64,000 nt of DNA, from the NCBI GenBank assembly GCA_014237465.1, contig JABZFM010000002.1:153772-217771 (forward strand), read 5' to 3'. A program made the translations under genes and the position numbers. Positions 27,829 to 37,072 of this stretch are shown here, piece after piece (the first letter of the stretch is position 1; each line of letters starts with the position of its first letter). The DNA is from Desulfobacteraceae bacterium. GTDB lineage: Bacteria; Desulfobacterota; Desulfobacteria; Desulfobacterales; Desulfosalsimonadaceae. The notes below the pieces were generated by a model. The model ran no database searches. It was not told where the DNA came from and saw nothing but the letters and a program-made list of their open reading frames with translations.

Positions 27829-29556
27829 ATGAAATTTTTGATCACGCGCGTCATTATTATTTTTTCCCTTTTCATCTGTTTTACTGGCTGTGAGGACCGC
27901 CATGAAAAGGCCGTCTTTGAAAATATCCAGACCGTGGACGCATTAAAAAAGCACACCGAGGAATTTAAAAAACGGGTAGAAAAGGTCACCGACGGTGTAT
28001 ATGTGGCCATCGGCTTTGGGCTGGCCAACTCGATTCTGCTTGAAGGCGATGACGGTGTTATCATTGTAGACACCATGGAATGTGTGGAAACAGCCGAAGA
28101 AGTAAAAAAAGCGTTTGAACAGATCACGCATAAACCGGTCAAAGCCGTCATCTACACCCACAACCACGCGGACCATGTGTTCGGCGCATCCGTATTTGCA
28201 GACAACCCCGCGATCCCGGTATACGCCCACGAAACCACCAGCAGCTACATTGATCGGGTGATCACCATGCTACGCCCGATTATCACCCGCCGCAGTATGC
28301 GAATGTTCGGCAATTTTTTAGATGAAAACGGCCTGGTAAATGCCGGTATCGGCGCGCGTCTTAATTTAAACCAGGACAGCACCCTTGGAACGGTACGCCC
28401 CACCCGGACTTTTTCGGATGAATTGAGTGATGAAATCGCCGGGATCCGGTTTCAGATGATCCATGCGCCCGGAGAAACCGATGATCAGATTCTTGTATGG
28501 CTGCCGGACAAAAAAGTATTGATCCCCGCTGATAATATTTACAAAACATTTCCCAACCTGTATACCATCCGGGGAACTATGTACCGGGATGTCAAACAAT
28601 GGGTCAACAGCCTTGATAAAATGCGCGCACTTCGTCCGGAATACCTGGTCCCCTGTCATACCGGCCCCATATCCGGCGTGGACAATATTTACCGGATTCT
28701 CACGGATTATCGTGATGGAATCGCTTATGTGCACGACCAGACCATCCGCGGCATCAACATGGGATTGACCCCGGATGAACTGGTTGAAACCATTCACCTG
28801 CCGCCGCACTTGGCGAATTCACCCTATTTGCAGGAATTCTACGGGACAGTGGCGTGGTCGGTGCGGTCCATCTTTGACGGCAACCTGGGATGGTTTGACG
28901 GCAACCCGTCACAGCTTTTTCCCCTGCCCCCGGATGAACGGGCCCGTCAGATTGCCAAACTGGCCGGCGGCGGCAACGAACTGCAATTTAAAGCTGAAAA
29001 AGCCTTTAATGACGGTGATTATCAATGGGCGCTGGGACTCACGGATTATCTGATGCGCTTGACGCCGAACAATAAAAGCGTGATTGATCTTCGGGTCAAG
29101 GCCCTGATTGCTCTGGGCGAAAAACAGAGCAATCCCAATGCCCGACATTATTACCTGACCTGTGCCGCGGAGCTGGGCCAGGGGCTCACCATCCACCAGC
29201 AGGGAAACCCCACCCCGGAAATGGTGCATTCATTTCCCATGTCCCGTTTTTTTGATTCCCTGGCCGTGAACCTGGACCCGGAAAAAAGCGCTGATGTGAA
29301 CTCGACCGTACAGTTTGTTTTTCCGGACAGCCATGAAAATTACTTTGTTCAGATTCGGCGCGGGGTAACGGAAATCCAACCCGAACTCTATGAAAATCCG
29401 GATATTACCGTTACGGTGGACTCAAAAATATTCAAGGAAATGCTGGGAAAATTGAGAAACCCCATCACCACCATTGCCACGGAATTTGATATTGACGGTG
29501 GCAAAATGGGGTTTTTAAAATTCATGGCCATGTTTGACCCGGCGTATGAGGAGTAA
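27829..29556 (+). CDS. Alkylsulfatase-like metallo-beta-lactamase fold lipoprotein
   Basis: A 575-residue lipoprotein with lipobox CFTGC (Cys21). The metallo-beta-lactamase motif THNHADH is at residues 110-116 (His111, His113, Asp115, His116), followed by HAPGETDDQILVWLPDKKVL. Domain order is that of the SdsA1 class: catalytic domain, helical dimerisation domain (about residues 290-420) and a C-terminal sterol-carrier-protein-2-like domain (about 450-575) that holds alkyl chains. SdsA1-type enzymes cleave primary alkyl sulfates; some relatives act on other esters or are linear-alkyl hydrolases. The lipid anchor is unusual for this class and would place it in the envelope. Confidence 0.85.
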   Translation: MKFLITRVIIIFSLFICFTGCEDRHEKAVFENIQTVDALKKHTEEFKKRVEKVTDGVYVAIGFGLANSILLEGDDGVIIVDTMECVETAEEVKKAFEQITHKPVKAVIYTHNHADHVFGASVFADNPAIPVYAHETTSSYIDRVITMLRPIITRRSMRMFGNFLDENGLVNAGIGARLNLNQDSTLGTVRPTRTFSDELSDEIAGIRFQMIHAPGETDDQILVWLPDKKVLIPADNIYKTFPNLYTIRGTMYRDVKQWVNSLDKMRALRPEYLVPCHTGPISGVDNIYRILTDYRDGIAYVHDQTIRGINMGLTPDELVETIHLPPHLANSPYLQEFYGTVAWSVRSIFDGNLGWFDGNPSQLFPLPPDERARQIAKLAGGGNELQFKAEKAFNDGDYQWALGLTDYLMRLTPNNKSVIDLRVKALIALGEKQSNPNARHYYLTCAAELGQGLTIHQQGNPTPEMVHSFPMSRFFDSLAVNLDPEKSADVNSTVQFVFPDSHENYFVQIRRGVTEIQPELYENPDITVTVDSKIFKEMLGKLRNPITTIATEFDIDGGKMGFLKFMAMFDPAYEE

Positions 29557-29984
29557 GGGGGGAAGGTTGAAGGTGGAAGGGGCAGGCTGAAAAAAAACAG
29601 GCATTGCGCAGGATATTTATGCATATTCCCGACACCTTTATTTCGCTATTTGGATATATCACAATTTTTTGATGGTTAAAGATAGATAGCAGCTCTATCC
29701 CGCTGACGATCCTATTCAATATTTTGGGCAACAGGCCGTTAAGGTTTGGCCCCGGACCTTCTATCCCCCTTAATCACTATTCAAGGTGACCCCGTTCTCT
29801 CTTCTTTAATTCTTGCCCAATTTAAACAAATTTTAACCGGAAATAAGCTATGGGAAGCCCTAAAAAAAATTCGGCCGATAAACCTAAATTTGAAGACAGG
29901 TTGGCTGTGATTGGTTAAACTTCACTTCTGAGAATCTTCAACAGTGCTTGACCATAAAAAACGATTCTTTACAAAATATGTTTT
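29557..29984. other. Intergenic region, no gene supported
   Basis: About 430 bp between convergent genes. The first 40 bp are G-rich repeats (AAGGTTGAAGGTGGAAGG). A 22-codon frame near 29850 has no family support. No terminator with a clear U-tract is visible. Confidence 0.5.
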
Positions 29985-32960
29985 TTACCAATGCCATCCT
30001 ATTGTACCGGTCACGCCCCGGATGTTGTCATAATCCACTTGGAGAACGACATTCCATTTGTAATCGATGAAATAGCTTACGCCACCGCCATAGAGGGCTT
30101 CAACTTTACTGTCTGATGAATCTTCATATACGCGGCCGGTGGCCGGAGAGTAGGAAAGCTCGCTCTCGGTAAAAGCGGTAAACCCACCGATGGCTGACAC
30201 ATAAAAATCGCTGGATCCGATTTCAACTCCGAATTTCCCATAAAATCCGACTTCCGTCCCTTTTCTGACACTGCCGATCCGGGTACAATCATCGTTGGGG
30301 CATGGCAAAGAAATCGTTGATGCTGGAAGTTCATTATCAGAATGGGGAATAAAAAAGAGTCCGGTACCAAACAACAGATCCAGCTTGTTGGCATGGATGT
30401 CTTTTGCACCGGTTTCAATCGTCACATTGACTTCGTCAGCATCCCCGCCTGCACCGCCACCCACTGCAAAATATCCGGCGTGGGCGGGAGTGACAATCAA
30501 AACCAATGCTGCCAGCAAAATACAGACGACAGGAAATGCAATACGCGACCGGCATGAAACCCCAAGCACCGCTATTAAACACAGAAAGATCATGGCTATC
30601 AACTCACCGAAAAAAGAATCGTTCATATGGTTTGACGTCGCAGATTGAAGAAAACATCCACCGACATCAACAATGGGCAGGTCTTCGTCCGGACTGACAG
30701 TGACATTGACCCCATCGCTGTGTGAAAAAGTGTCATCGGTTGAAACCGTCAATTGAAATTGAAGAATCGCGCCATCAACACCGCCCAGCGGGGCAACAAA
30801 AGTAGCGATTGCCTGATCGGCGTTTTTCAAATCAACCACCGGACCATCGATTTGCTGCCAGTGATACGTGGCGATCCCATCGGGATCATAGGAGTCGCTC
30901 CCATCAAGGGTCACGGAATTATCTGCAGCGGTCTCCAGATCAGGCCCGGCATCGGCGATGGGCGGATAGGGCAGAGATGACCCGACACCGGGAATATCCT
31001 GTCCCGAAAACGGTTGGTATTCAACCACTGGCAATCTGTAGTTATTGTCCTGATCAAATATCAGGTTCTCAATAATTATCGCATCATCCGTTCCCCACCA
31101 GTTGTCCGGCATTGCAATGGCCGGCGGTGCTTCACCGGACCAATTATAGGTATACACAATATACCCTTCATTCTCGATCGCGTTAAAATTATTCCCGGTT
31201 ACATTTAGCTGAAATGAGGCGTTTTCAACAACAGTGAGGGCAATGAGGCCTGCATCTTCATTATCCATTTCAAGAACATTTGATCCAATATCGATATTGG
31301 CAGTGGCGTTCTGGTCGATCGATGTACTCCCGTCCAGAATTACTAGACTGCCGGCAAAAACGCTGGCCCTTATATCGGCAATCAATGGGCCGTTGACGGT
31401 AATGGAAATATCATCGGTGGCCTGCAAGCCGCCATTATCGGTAACTTGTAGTCTGAATGCAAATATTTCAGCAGACTTGTTATCCGTGGGTGCTTCAAAA
31501 TAGGGTGTGGCGGTATTCGGGTTGATCAGATCCACAGGCGATCCATCCGTCTGCACCCATGTGTAGGCAGAAATACTGCCATCTGGATCTGATGATCCCG
31601 TACCGTTCAGGATAACTGCGCTTCCCTGAGAAACCGTTTGATCTTCACCAGCCGCTGCCACCGGAAACACATTGTCATCATAATACACAATATCGATGGT
31701 ATCAGTGGACGTCAGCCCGCCCTGGTCCGTCACTGTCAATTGAAATGTCATGCGATCACCGGCCAACACCGATGCCGGGACAATAAATGTCGGGGCGATG
31801 GTGTCGGCTCCCTGTAACGCAACAGTTTTGCCTTCCGTCTGTTCCCATGCGTATCCGGCGATACCCAGATAAGGATCATAAGAACCTGCACCATTTAAAG
31901 TTACAATTACCTCTACACCTTCTTCCTGGGGAAGTTGCACATTTCCATCAGCCCCGGCGTTGGCAACCGGCGGCGGGTTATCGCCGGTTATGGTGATTTC
32001 GACTGTCTCCGTGGTTTGAAGCCCGTTCTTGTTCGTCACTGTCAAATCGAAAGACAATGTTTCCACAATACTGCCGGGGTCAGACGCAATAAAGGCTGTC
32101 CTGGCGCTTTGCGGATTGCTCAGTGTAACGGGTGTCCCGGCAGTCTGAAGCCATTGGTAAGCTGCGATTCCGCTTGCCGCTTCATCAAAGAAAAGCCGGA
32201 TACCGGTTCCGAATAATTCAGGGGCCGAACTGAAAACCGTATTATCTACAACCTGTGCATCATTGGAGCGGACCTGAAAGTCCATCGCCAGGTTATTGTT
32301 AAGAAAATAATTATCTTCGATGATCCCCCCCTCAGCCCCAAACCGGATGCCGGTTGCATTGTTATAAATCTGGTTCGAAATAATCCGGAGATCACCGCTT
32401 AAAGAAGATATCACGGCCGGATCTTCTGAAACAAATGACGAAATCCCTGCAGCAACACCAAAGCGGATTGCATTCCGCGCGATCAAGGGCATTGCATTGA
32501 AGGTACTGATCATACCTGCGCCATCCGGTTCATTGCCGCCATATTCAATCACACAATACTCTATAACACTTCCTGTGGATGTATCTTTATCCCAATCCCT
32601 GCTTGCATCACTGAACATAATCGCCCCCCAGGGGATCGAGCTGTCCGCAGCGGTAAAAATAACGGGTTGCATCTGGTCACCCCGAGCGATCAGTGTGCCA
32701 TCAATCCTGATTGAATATCCTTGACTGATATCCGGCGAAGACTGAAAAATCACCTTGACACCGGGGTCAATGGTCAATGTCGTATTTATTTCAAGCTGCA
32801 CATCCCCGGTTATATTGATTGGACTGTCCGCGGTTGTCCAACGACTGTCCTCGCTTATCACGCCATTGACATCTAAGGCATACGCCGTCTGGAAATGTAA
32901 CCAACACAATGTCAGCAGGATGAAAGCCCTCCTGATGACAAGTCCTATTTGTTTTCGCAT
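29985..32960 (-). CDS. Large surface protein: beta-helix, PKD-like repeats and a C-terminal beta-barrel fusion
   Basis: A 991-residue exported protein with signal peptide (ending QTAYA, near residue 28) and a GGAGG ribosome-binding site. Residues 30-260 are parallel beta-helix-like (SDASRDWDKDT; IISNQIYNNATGIRFG). About four PKD/REJ-like repeats follow, each with the form NGTGSSDPDGSISAYTWVQ, at about 270-530 and 680-760. At residues 767-806 is GGCFLQSA, a hydrophobic helix and CRSR, like a C-terminal sorting tail. Then comes a second signal-like segment ending PAHA (826-828) and a 163-residue barrel-like domain ending TGTIGWHW. The N-terminal part resembles surface adhesin or carbohydrate-binding proteins; the end looks like an outer-membrane porin-type barrel. 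It lies 49 bp after the barrel gene upstream. Confidence 0.75.
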   Translation of the reverse strand: MRKQIGLVIRRAFILLTLCWLHFQTAYALDVNGVISEDSRWTTADSPINITGDVQLEINTTLTIDPGVKVIFQSSPDISQGYSIRIDGTLIARGDQMQPVIFTAADSSIPWGAIMFSDASRDWDKDTSTGSVIEYCVIEYGGNEPDGAGMISTFNAMPLIARNAIRFGVAAGISSFVSEDPAVISSLSGDLRIISNQIYNNATGIRFGAEGGIIEDNYFLNNNLAMDFQVRSNDAQVVDNTVFSSAPELFGTGIRLFFDEAASGIAAYQWLQTAGTPVTLSNPQSARTAFIASDPGSIVETLSFDLTVTNKNGLQTTETVEITITGDNPPPVANAGADGNVQLPQEEGVEVIVTLNGAGSYDPYLGIAGYAWEQTEGKTVALQGADTIAPTFIVPASVLAGDRMTFQLTVTDQGGLTSTDTIDIVYYDDNVFPVAAAGEDQTVSQGSAVILNGTGSSDPDGSISAYTWVQTDGSPVDLINPNTATPYFEAPTDNKSAEIFAFRLQVTDNGGLQATDDISITVNGPLIADIRASVFAGSLVILDGSTSIDQNATANIDIGSNVLEMDNEDAGLIALTVVENASFQLNVTGNNFNAIENEGYIVYTYNWSGEAPPAIAMPDNWWGTDDAIIIENLIFDQDNNYRLPVVEYQPFSGQDIPGVGSSLPYPPIADAGPDLETAADNSVTLDGSDSYDPDGIATYHWQQIDGPVVDLKNADQAIATFVAPLGGVDGAILQFQLTVSTDDTFSHSDGVNVTVSPDEDLPIVDVGGCFLQSATSNHMNDSFFGELIAMIFLCLIAVLGVSCRSRIAFPVVCILLAALVLIVTPAHAGYFAVGGGAGGDADEVNVTIETGAKDIHANKLDLLFGTGLFFIPHSDNELPASTISLPCPNDDCTRIGSVRKGTEVGFYGKFGVEIGSSDFYVSAIGGFTAFTESELSYSPATGRVYEDSSDSKVEALYGGGVSYFIDYKWNVVLQVDYDNIRGVTGTIGWHW

Positions 32961-33009
32961 ACACCCTCCAATGTTATAACGATTGGCTACACTATTACCA
33001 AACCCTCGG

Positions 33010-34290
33010 CTAACGGGTTAACATAACCGGTTGCCGAGGGTTCAGAGTTACGATAATCTCTGCCCGGTTTTCAACATAGTCGTTTAAATCAATATTCGAG
33101 TCAAGCTTTCGAAAAATGTAATTCACTTCCACAATCATCCAGGGTAACGCCTGATATGTCAGCCCCGCACCGGTTCTCCATACGGCATCATCACGATCAG
33201 GTTCCTCGTCAGGGTAGATGTTCCACCGGTAGCCGGCGAAAATATTACTGTTTAGACGCCGGCCCAACGGATAATCAACACTGCCCGTCACACCGTAATA
33301 CGGATTGAATCCTAAATTCTCAGCGCCATAAGAAGCTCGATCATATCCGGCATTGCCTGATATAGAAACAGAAGTTCCCTGATCCAAAGTGTAGTGGGTT
33401 TCGATCGTTCCCACGGGCCCGCTGTCAACTTTGCCATGATCGTTTTTCCGAAAAAAATAGCCGAAACTGGCCAAAAAATTATAATTTATGTATTCATCCC
33501 AAATAAATCCAACCAAAGGACTGTAAACCTGGTAGTCCTCCCCCTCAGCTACATAGTCGGTTAATTCGTGCGTATACTCGGCATAAACTTCAAGGTGGGG
33601 GCCAAAGAGCCGGGTCAACCGCAGTCTGCCGTAGACATCATCATAATCTTGAGAAACATCGAAAGTACTTCTTGTGTAGCTGATCTCCAATTCACTAGCA
33701 TAACGATTGGGCACCGGCCAGTAGTTCATCGTTATCCCCGGACGGTGATATTCGCGGTCTTCGATTATCGGACTTCTATTGTTAAGAAAAAAGTATTCAT
33801 ATCCAAGCTCAATGGAATCTTCCGGACCAAACTGATTGCTTACGCTAAATGCGGCCGTATTTTCTTCATAAGGTTCTCGTCCTCGCCGAACAGTTGTATC
33901 AATATCGGAAATGGGATCTTCGGTGTACAGATAGTAGTCGCTGAATTCAACCCGTGTCGTGCGGGTGATTTGCCTCGAAGTATCTAGAACCGCATTATGG
34001 CGCAAGGTGTTGTTTTCTGGAAAACGTAAATAACTGGCATAAGTCGGAATGTAGGAGAGTGATAAGGCGCTGAACTGCCCTGTCATGCTGACATCAATTC
34101 CGGGGCTGAGCGTGGTGATAAAATCGTATTCCTCATTTTCAGCGGTTAGATTGAGATTGTCCGTAAACGTATTTCCGACGGATATGTAAGGATAGAAACT
34201 AACGGCGGCAACGGCGCTGGTGTAAGGGGAACCGATAAGCAATACAATTCCGATTGCATATTTAATAACATGATAGATATAATATTTCAT
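33010..34290 (-). CDS. Outer-membrane beta-barrel protein
   Basis: A 426-residue exported protein. The Met at 34290 is chosen since AAGGA precedes it and a proper signal peptide follows (IGIVLLIGSPYTSAVAA). The mature part consists of repeated amphipathic strands rich in Tyr, Arg and Glu (EFSDYYLYTEDP; SIELGYEYFFLNN; EVYAEYTHELTDYV), characteristic of outer-membrane barrels such as those associated with exopolysaccharide or sorting systems. The end (IVTLNPRQPVMLTR) is not the classic C-terminal Phe. No precise family is set. It is the first gene of a two-gene unit with the large surface protein. Confidence 0.78.
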   Translation of the reverse strand: MKYYIYHVIKYAIGIVLLIGSPYTSAVAAVSFYPYISVGNTFTDNLNLTAENEEYDFITTLSPGIDVSMTGQFSALSLSYIPTYASYLRFPENNTLRHNAVLDTSRQITRTTRVEFSDYYLYTEDPISDIDTTVRRGREPYEENTAAFSVSNQFGPEDSIELGYEYFFLNNRSPIIEDREYHRPGITMNYWPVPNRYASELEISYTRSTFDVSQDYDDVYGRLRLTRLFGPHLEVYAEYTHELTDYVAEGEDYQVYSPLVGFIWDEYINYNFLASFGYFFRKNDHGKVDSGPVGTIETHYTLDQGTSVSISGNAGYDRASYGAENLGFNPYYGVTGSVDYPLGRRLNSNIFAGYRWNIYPDEEPDRDDAVWRTGAGLTYQALPWMIVEVNYIFRKLDSNIDLNDYVENRAEIIVTLNPRQPVMLTR

Positions 34291-34377
34291 TCGATCCTTG
34301 TTCGGATTCCGCTCGTTACGGTATAATCTCCCGGTCTCGCGTTCCGCCAAACGTTGCCCGCGCAAATATTATACCGC

Positions 34378-34542
34378 ATAGTGTCTCGTAAAGGATGAAA
34401 TGACGTAAGATTCCGCCGTAATTTTTTGTGCCTACAAGGCGCGACTTGAGGAGCATAGCGGGCTACGCGACTCAAGTCATAACGACGCAGGCGCGAAAAA
34501 GGACAAGCAATATGCGTCAGTTCAGAGTTGACGAGACACTAT
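34378..34542. repeat. MITE-like element with 12-bp perfect terminal inverted repeats
   Basis: 165 bp delimited by ATAGTGTCTCGT (34378-34389) and its exact reverse complement ACGAGACACTAT (34531-34542). Inside is a second inverted repeat, GACTTGAG/CTCAAGTC, around 34443-34478. No coding capacity. It sits upstream of the beta-barrel gene and may affect its expression. Confidence 0.8.
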
Positions 34543-34675
34543 ATATATCTCCCTTTATGGATTTAAGAAACGATTGTATATCAATGTCCTAAAAATTAAC
34601 CAATATCTTTATATAATATCTAAAAAGGGACCTTTATTCAATAAAAAATAACATAAAAAATATCGGTCAATGCAC

Positions 34676-35011
34676 TTAAAACACTTGATCATATAACTCT
34701 TTATTAAACCCGATGACAAACGTATCTTTTATACGTAATGCCGGGGCCCTTAAATTACCGCTGGGGCCCATGACCTGTTTGAGGATATCGGCTTTGTCAT
34801 CCGTCTCCGGGTTCCAGTCCCGGATTTTTTTTCCTTTGGCGGTCGTAATAGACGTTGCCGATTGCAGCAGGTCCCATGCGGCATCTGCATCAATCCTTTC
34901 CTTGCGGGCATTAACCGTTGCTTTGATGATCACCTGTTTTTCGTCAAGCACCGCTTGCGCTTTTTTACATGAGGTTCAGCCTTTACGAAGATACGCCCAG
35001 TCAATTTTCAT
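34676..35011 (-). CDS. Selenocysteine-containing ArsC/glutaredoxin-like protein (UxxC, in-frame UGA at codon 12)
   Basis: Read through UGA at 34976-34978, the gene encodes 111 residues from ATG 35011, which has a GGGAG ribosome-binding site. A conventional call would start at GTG 34951 and lose the active site. The N terminus reads MKIDWAYLRKG-U-TSCKKAQAVL, a thioredoxin-fold CxxC motif with the first Cys replaced by Sec. The C-terminal part has GNLRAPALRIKDTFVIGFN, the cis-proline loop and final strand of ArsC-like/Spx-like proteins. A thiol-redox role is inferred. It starts 25 bp after the MarC gene and is probably co-transcribed with it. Confidence 0.83.
34946..34978 (-). promoter_or_regulatory. 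Candidate bacterial SECIS element and UGA (Sec) codon
   Basis: On the minus strand, UGA (34978-34976) is followed by 13 nt and then the 17-nt hairpin AAGCGC-AAGCG-GUGCUU (34962-34946): six pairs including one G-U and a 5-nt loop with G. This fits bacterial SECIS geometry. The fold is by eye. Confidence 0.65.
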
Positions 35012-35036
35012 AATCATCTCCCACTATTTAACAGAG

Positions 35037-35633
35037 TTACCCCATCAGCCCCTTGATCCCGTCAGCAATAAACTGGACAGCAAGGGATGCGAGTAAAATA
35101 CCCAGCAATCGTTTGAACAGATTATTGAGCGTCTCCCCCACCATCTTTACCACAAATTTTGAAAACAGCATGCCCGTTAAAGTTAATAAAAACACGCAAA
35201 AAATAGCGGCCAGGAGCGGAAAAATATTTGCATTATGCTCATGAACCCTTGAGAACAATAAAACAGTCAATGTCAAACATCCGGGGCCGGCAATCAGCGG
35301 GATGGATAACGGGAACACCGATATATCTTCCATCACATCGCTGCCGCCCCCAAAGTCATTCGACTTGGTGATCATGCCGAAAGCCGCGTAGAAAATAAGC
35401 AGACCGCCGGCAATTTTAAAAGAATCCATCTCAATACCGAATACCGTTAAAAGATCTCTTCCCCAGAACCCGAAGCACAGCACCAGCACAATGGAGAAGA
35501 AAACAGCCCGTAAAGCCATTTTACGACTGTACGCATAATCTTTTCCAGCGGTCAGTCCGTTAAAAATCAGGGCCATACCCACAGGATCAACAATAACAAA
35601 ATATGCGATAAACGCCTTTATAAAGCTTTCCAT
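35037..35633 (-). CDS. MarC family membrane protein
   Basis: A 198-residue integral membrane protein with six predicted helices. It shows the MarC pattern: AFIAYFVIVDPVGMALIFNGL at the start, KIAGGLLIFYAAFGMIT, PLSIPLIAGPGCLTLTVLL with the conserved PxxAGPG, and the last helix LLGILLASLAVQFIADGI. MarC proteins are six-helix membrane proteins of unsettled function; the former link to antibiotic resistance was not confirmed. It lies between the aminotransferase gene (82 bp) and the selenoprotein gene. Confidence 0.9.
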   Translation of the reverse strand: MESFIKAFIAYFVIVDPVGMALIFNGLTAGKDYAYSRKMALRAVFFSIVLVLCFGFWGRDLLTVFGIEMDSFKIAGGLLIFYAAFGMITKSNDFGGGSDVMEDISVFPLSIPLIAGPGCLTLTVLLFSRVHEHNANIFPLLAAIFCVFLLTLTGMLFSKFVVKMVGETLNNLFKRLLGILLASLAVQFIADGIKGLMG

Positions 35634-35715
35634 TTTTTATTACCGTCACAGCGGATCTGTTTCAAAGTGCATAAACGGAAATTGCAGAAAACGGCTGTTT
35701 TCGTTTGGGCACAAT

Positions 35716-36915
35716 CTATCCCGCGACTTGCTCGATAGCTGCCTGCATGATTCCCAAGCCTTCTTTTAATTCATTTTCCTTTATATTCAAAGCCGGAAAT
35801 ACCCGGATGCCGTTGCCCTGTGTCTGTCTTACAAAAAGTTTCCGGTCCAGGCATCCATCGCTCACTCGCGCGGCCATATCCGGGTCAGCAAACTCAATTA
35901 ACAGCAACAGCCCCTTGCCGCGAATATCTTTGATGGCGTGTGGATAACGTTCTTTCCATTGCCCCATTGTTGCCAGACAAATACCGCCCATTGTCTCGAC
36001 ATTGGCGGACACATTATGGTCCACCAGGTATTTAATGACCGCATGGGCCACCGCGCATCCCAGAGGATTTCCGCAATAAGTACCCCCGTGATCACCAATC
36101 TCCAGTCGGGAAGCAACCTTTTTGGACATGGCAAATCCGCCAAACGGAAAACCGCCGGCGATCCCTTTTGCCATGGTCAGAAAATCCACTTTAACGCCCA
36201 TGGAACCGGTCACAAACATGGGTCCGGTTCGGCAAAACCCGGTCTGGACTTCATCCGTAATTAAAAGCGTACCGTTTTTACTGCACAGCCGTTCCACCTC
36301 CTTCAGATATTTTTCCGATGGGAGATGAACGCCCCCTTCGCCCTGGATGGGTTCAATAATGAATGCCGCCACATCTTCATCCAGCGCCTGCGCCAGGTCA
36401 TCTAAATCGCCATAGGTCACAAACCGGTAATTGGGCATCAGGGGATTGAATTTTTCGCGGTGGCTGGCCTGGCCGGTGGCAGACGCCGTACTGATGGTCC
36501 GGCCGTGGAAGCTCTGGTGCGTGGATATCACATCCAGCCTGTTCGTGACTTTCCGGGCCAGCTTGATGGCCGCATCATTGGCCTCTGCCCCGGAGTTTGA
36601 AAAAAATACATGGGTCAAATGCGGGGGCAGCACTTCTTTCATCAACGCCAGCAATCCGGCACGGGCCGGTGAATAGGTCAGACCGGAGTTGGGATTCTGG
36701 ATGATCTTTCGGCTCTGGTTCAGCAATGCTTCCGTGATGACCGGCTGTGCGTGGCCAATACAGGTAACCCCCCAACCGGAGGTAAAATCAATATATCGAT
36801 TGCCCTCTTCGTCCCACACAAACACGCCATCGCCTTTTTCAATGGAAATTTGCTGTTTGACAAAAAACGGGGCCATGTATTTATCTTCAATTTTAAATGT
36901 GGTTTCACTGGACAT
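35716..36915 (-). CDS. Class III aminotransferase (acetylornithine aminotransferase-like)
   Basis: A 399-residue PLP enzyme. The Met at 36915 is preferred over an upstream frame because AAAGGAAA lies just before it. Signatures in order are FTSGWGVTCIGHAQP, FFSNSGAEANDAAIKLAR, SFHGRTISTASATGQ, EPIQGEGG, LLITDEVQTGFCRTG and the PLP lysine region TMAKGIAGGFPFGG with Lys250. Length and sequence fit the ArgD/acetylornithine aminotransferase group, though gamma-aminobutyrate or diaminobutyrate transaminases share this pattern. No arginine genes are next to it; MarC and the selenoprotein gene follow on the same strand. Confidence 0.9.
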   Translation of the reverse strand: MSSETTFKIEDKYMAPFFVKQQISIEKGDGVFVWDEEGNRYIDFTSGWGVTCIGHAQPVITEALLNQSRKIIQNPNSGLTYSPARAGLLALMKEVLPPHLTHVFFSNSGAEANDAAIKLARKVTNRLDVISTHQSFHGRTISTASATGQASHREKFNPLMPNYRFVTYGDLDDLAQALDEDVAAFIIEPIQGEGGVHLPSEKYLKEVERLCSKNGTLLITDEVQTGFCRTGPMFVTGSMGVKVDFLTMAKGIAGGFPFGGFAMSKKVASRLEIGDHGGTYCGNPLGCAVAHAVIKYLVDHNVSANVETMGGICLATMGQWKERYPHAIKDIRGKGLLLLIEFADPDMAARVSDGCLDRKLFVRQTQGNGIRVFPALNIKENELKEGLGIMQAAIEQVAG

Positions 36916-37012
36916 GATGTTTTCATTTCCTTTTCTATGTACTGAGTTTATCAATATGATCAAATAATCGCGTGTTTTTACTCGTATAGTAATTGTTATA
37001 AATACATTCCGT

Positions 37013-37060
37013 TACGCAGTCATCGAGGAAGGGACGACCGATGCAATCTCCTTGTCGATA
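37013..37060. repeat. Half copy of the family B intergenic repeat
   Basis: The short stretch TCATCGAGGAAGGGACGACC then GATGCAATCTCC resembles one arm of the family B elements at 44772 and 57582. It is too short and degenerate to be certain. Confidence 0.4.
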
Positions 37061-37072
37061 CGGAATGCAGAC

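Noticed and set aside
29850..29920. Small ORF of 22 codons after ATG near 29850
   Set aside because: Too short, no ribosome-binding site and no recognisable family.
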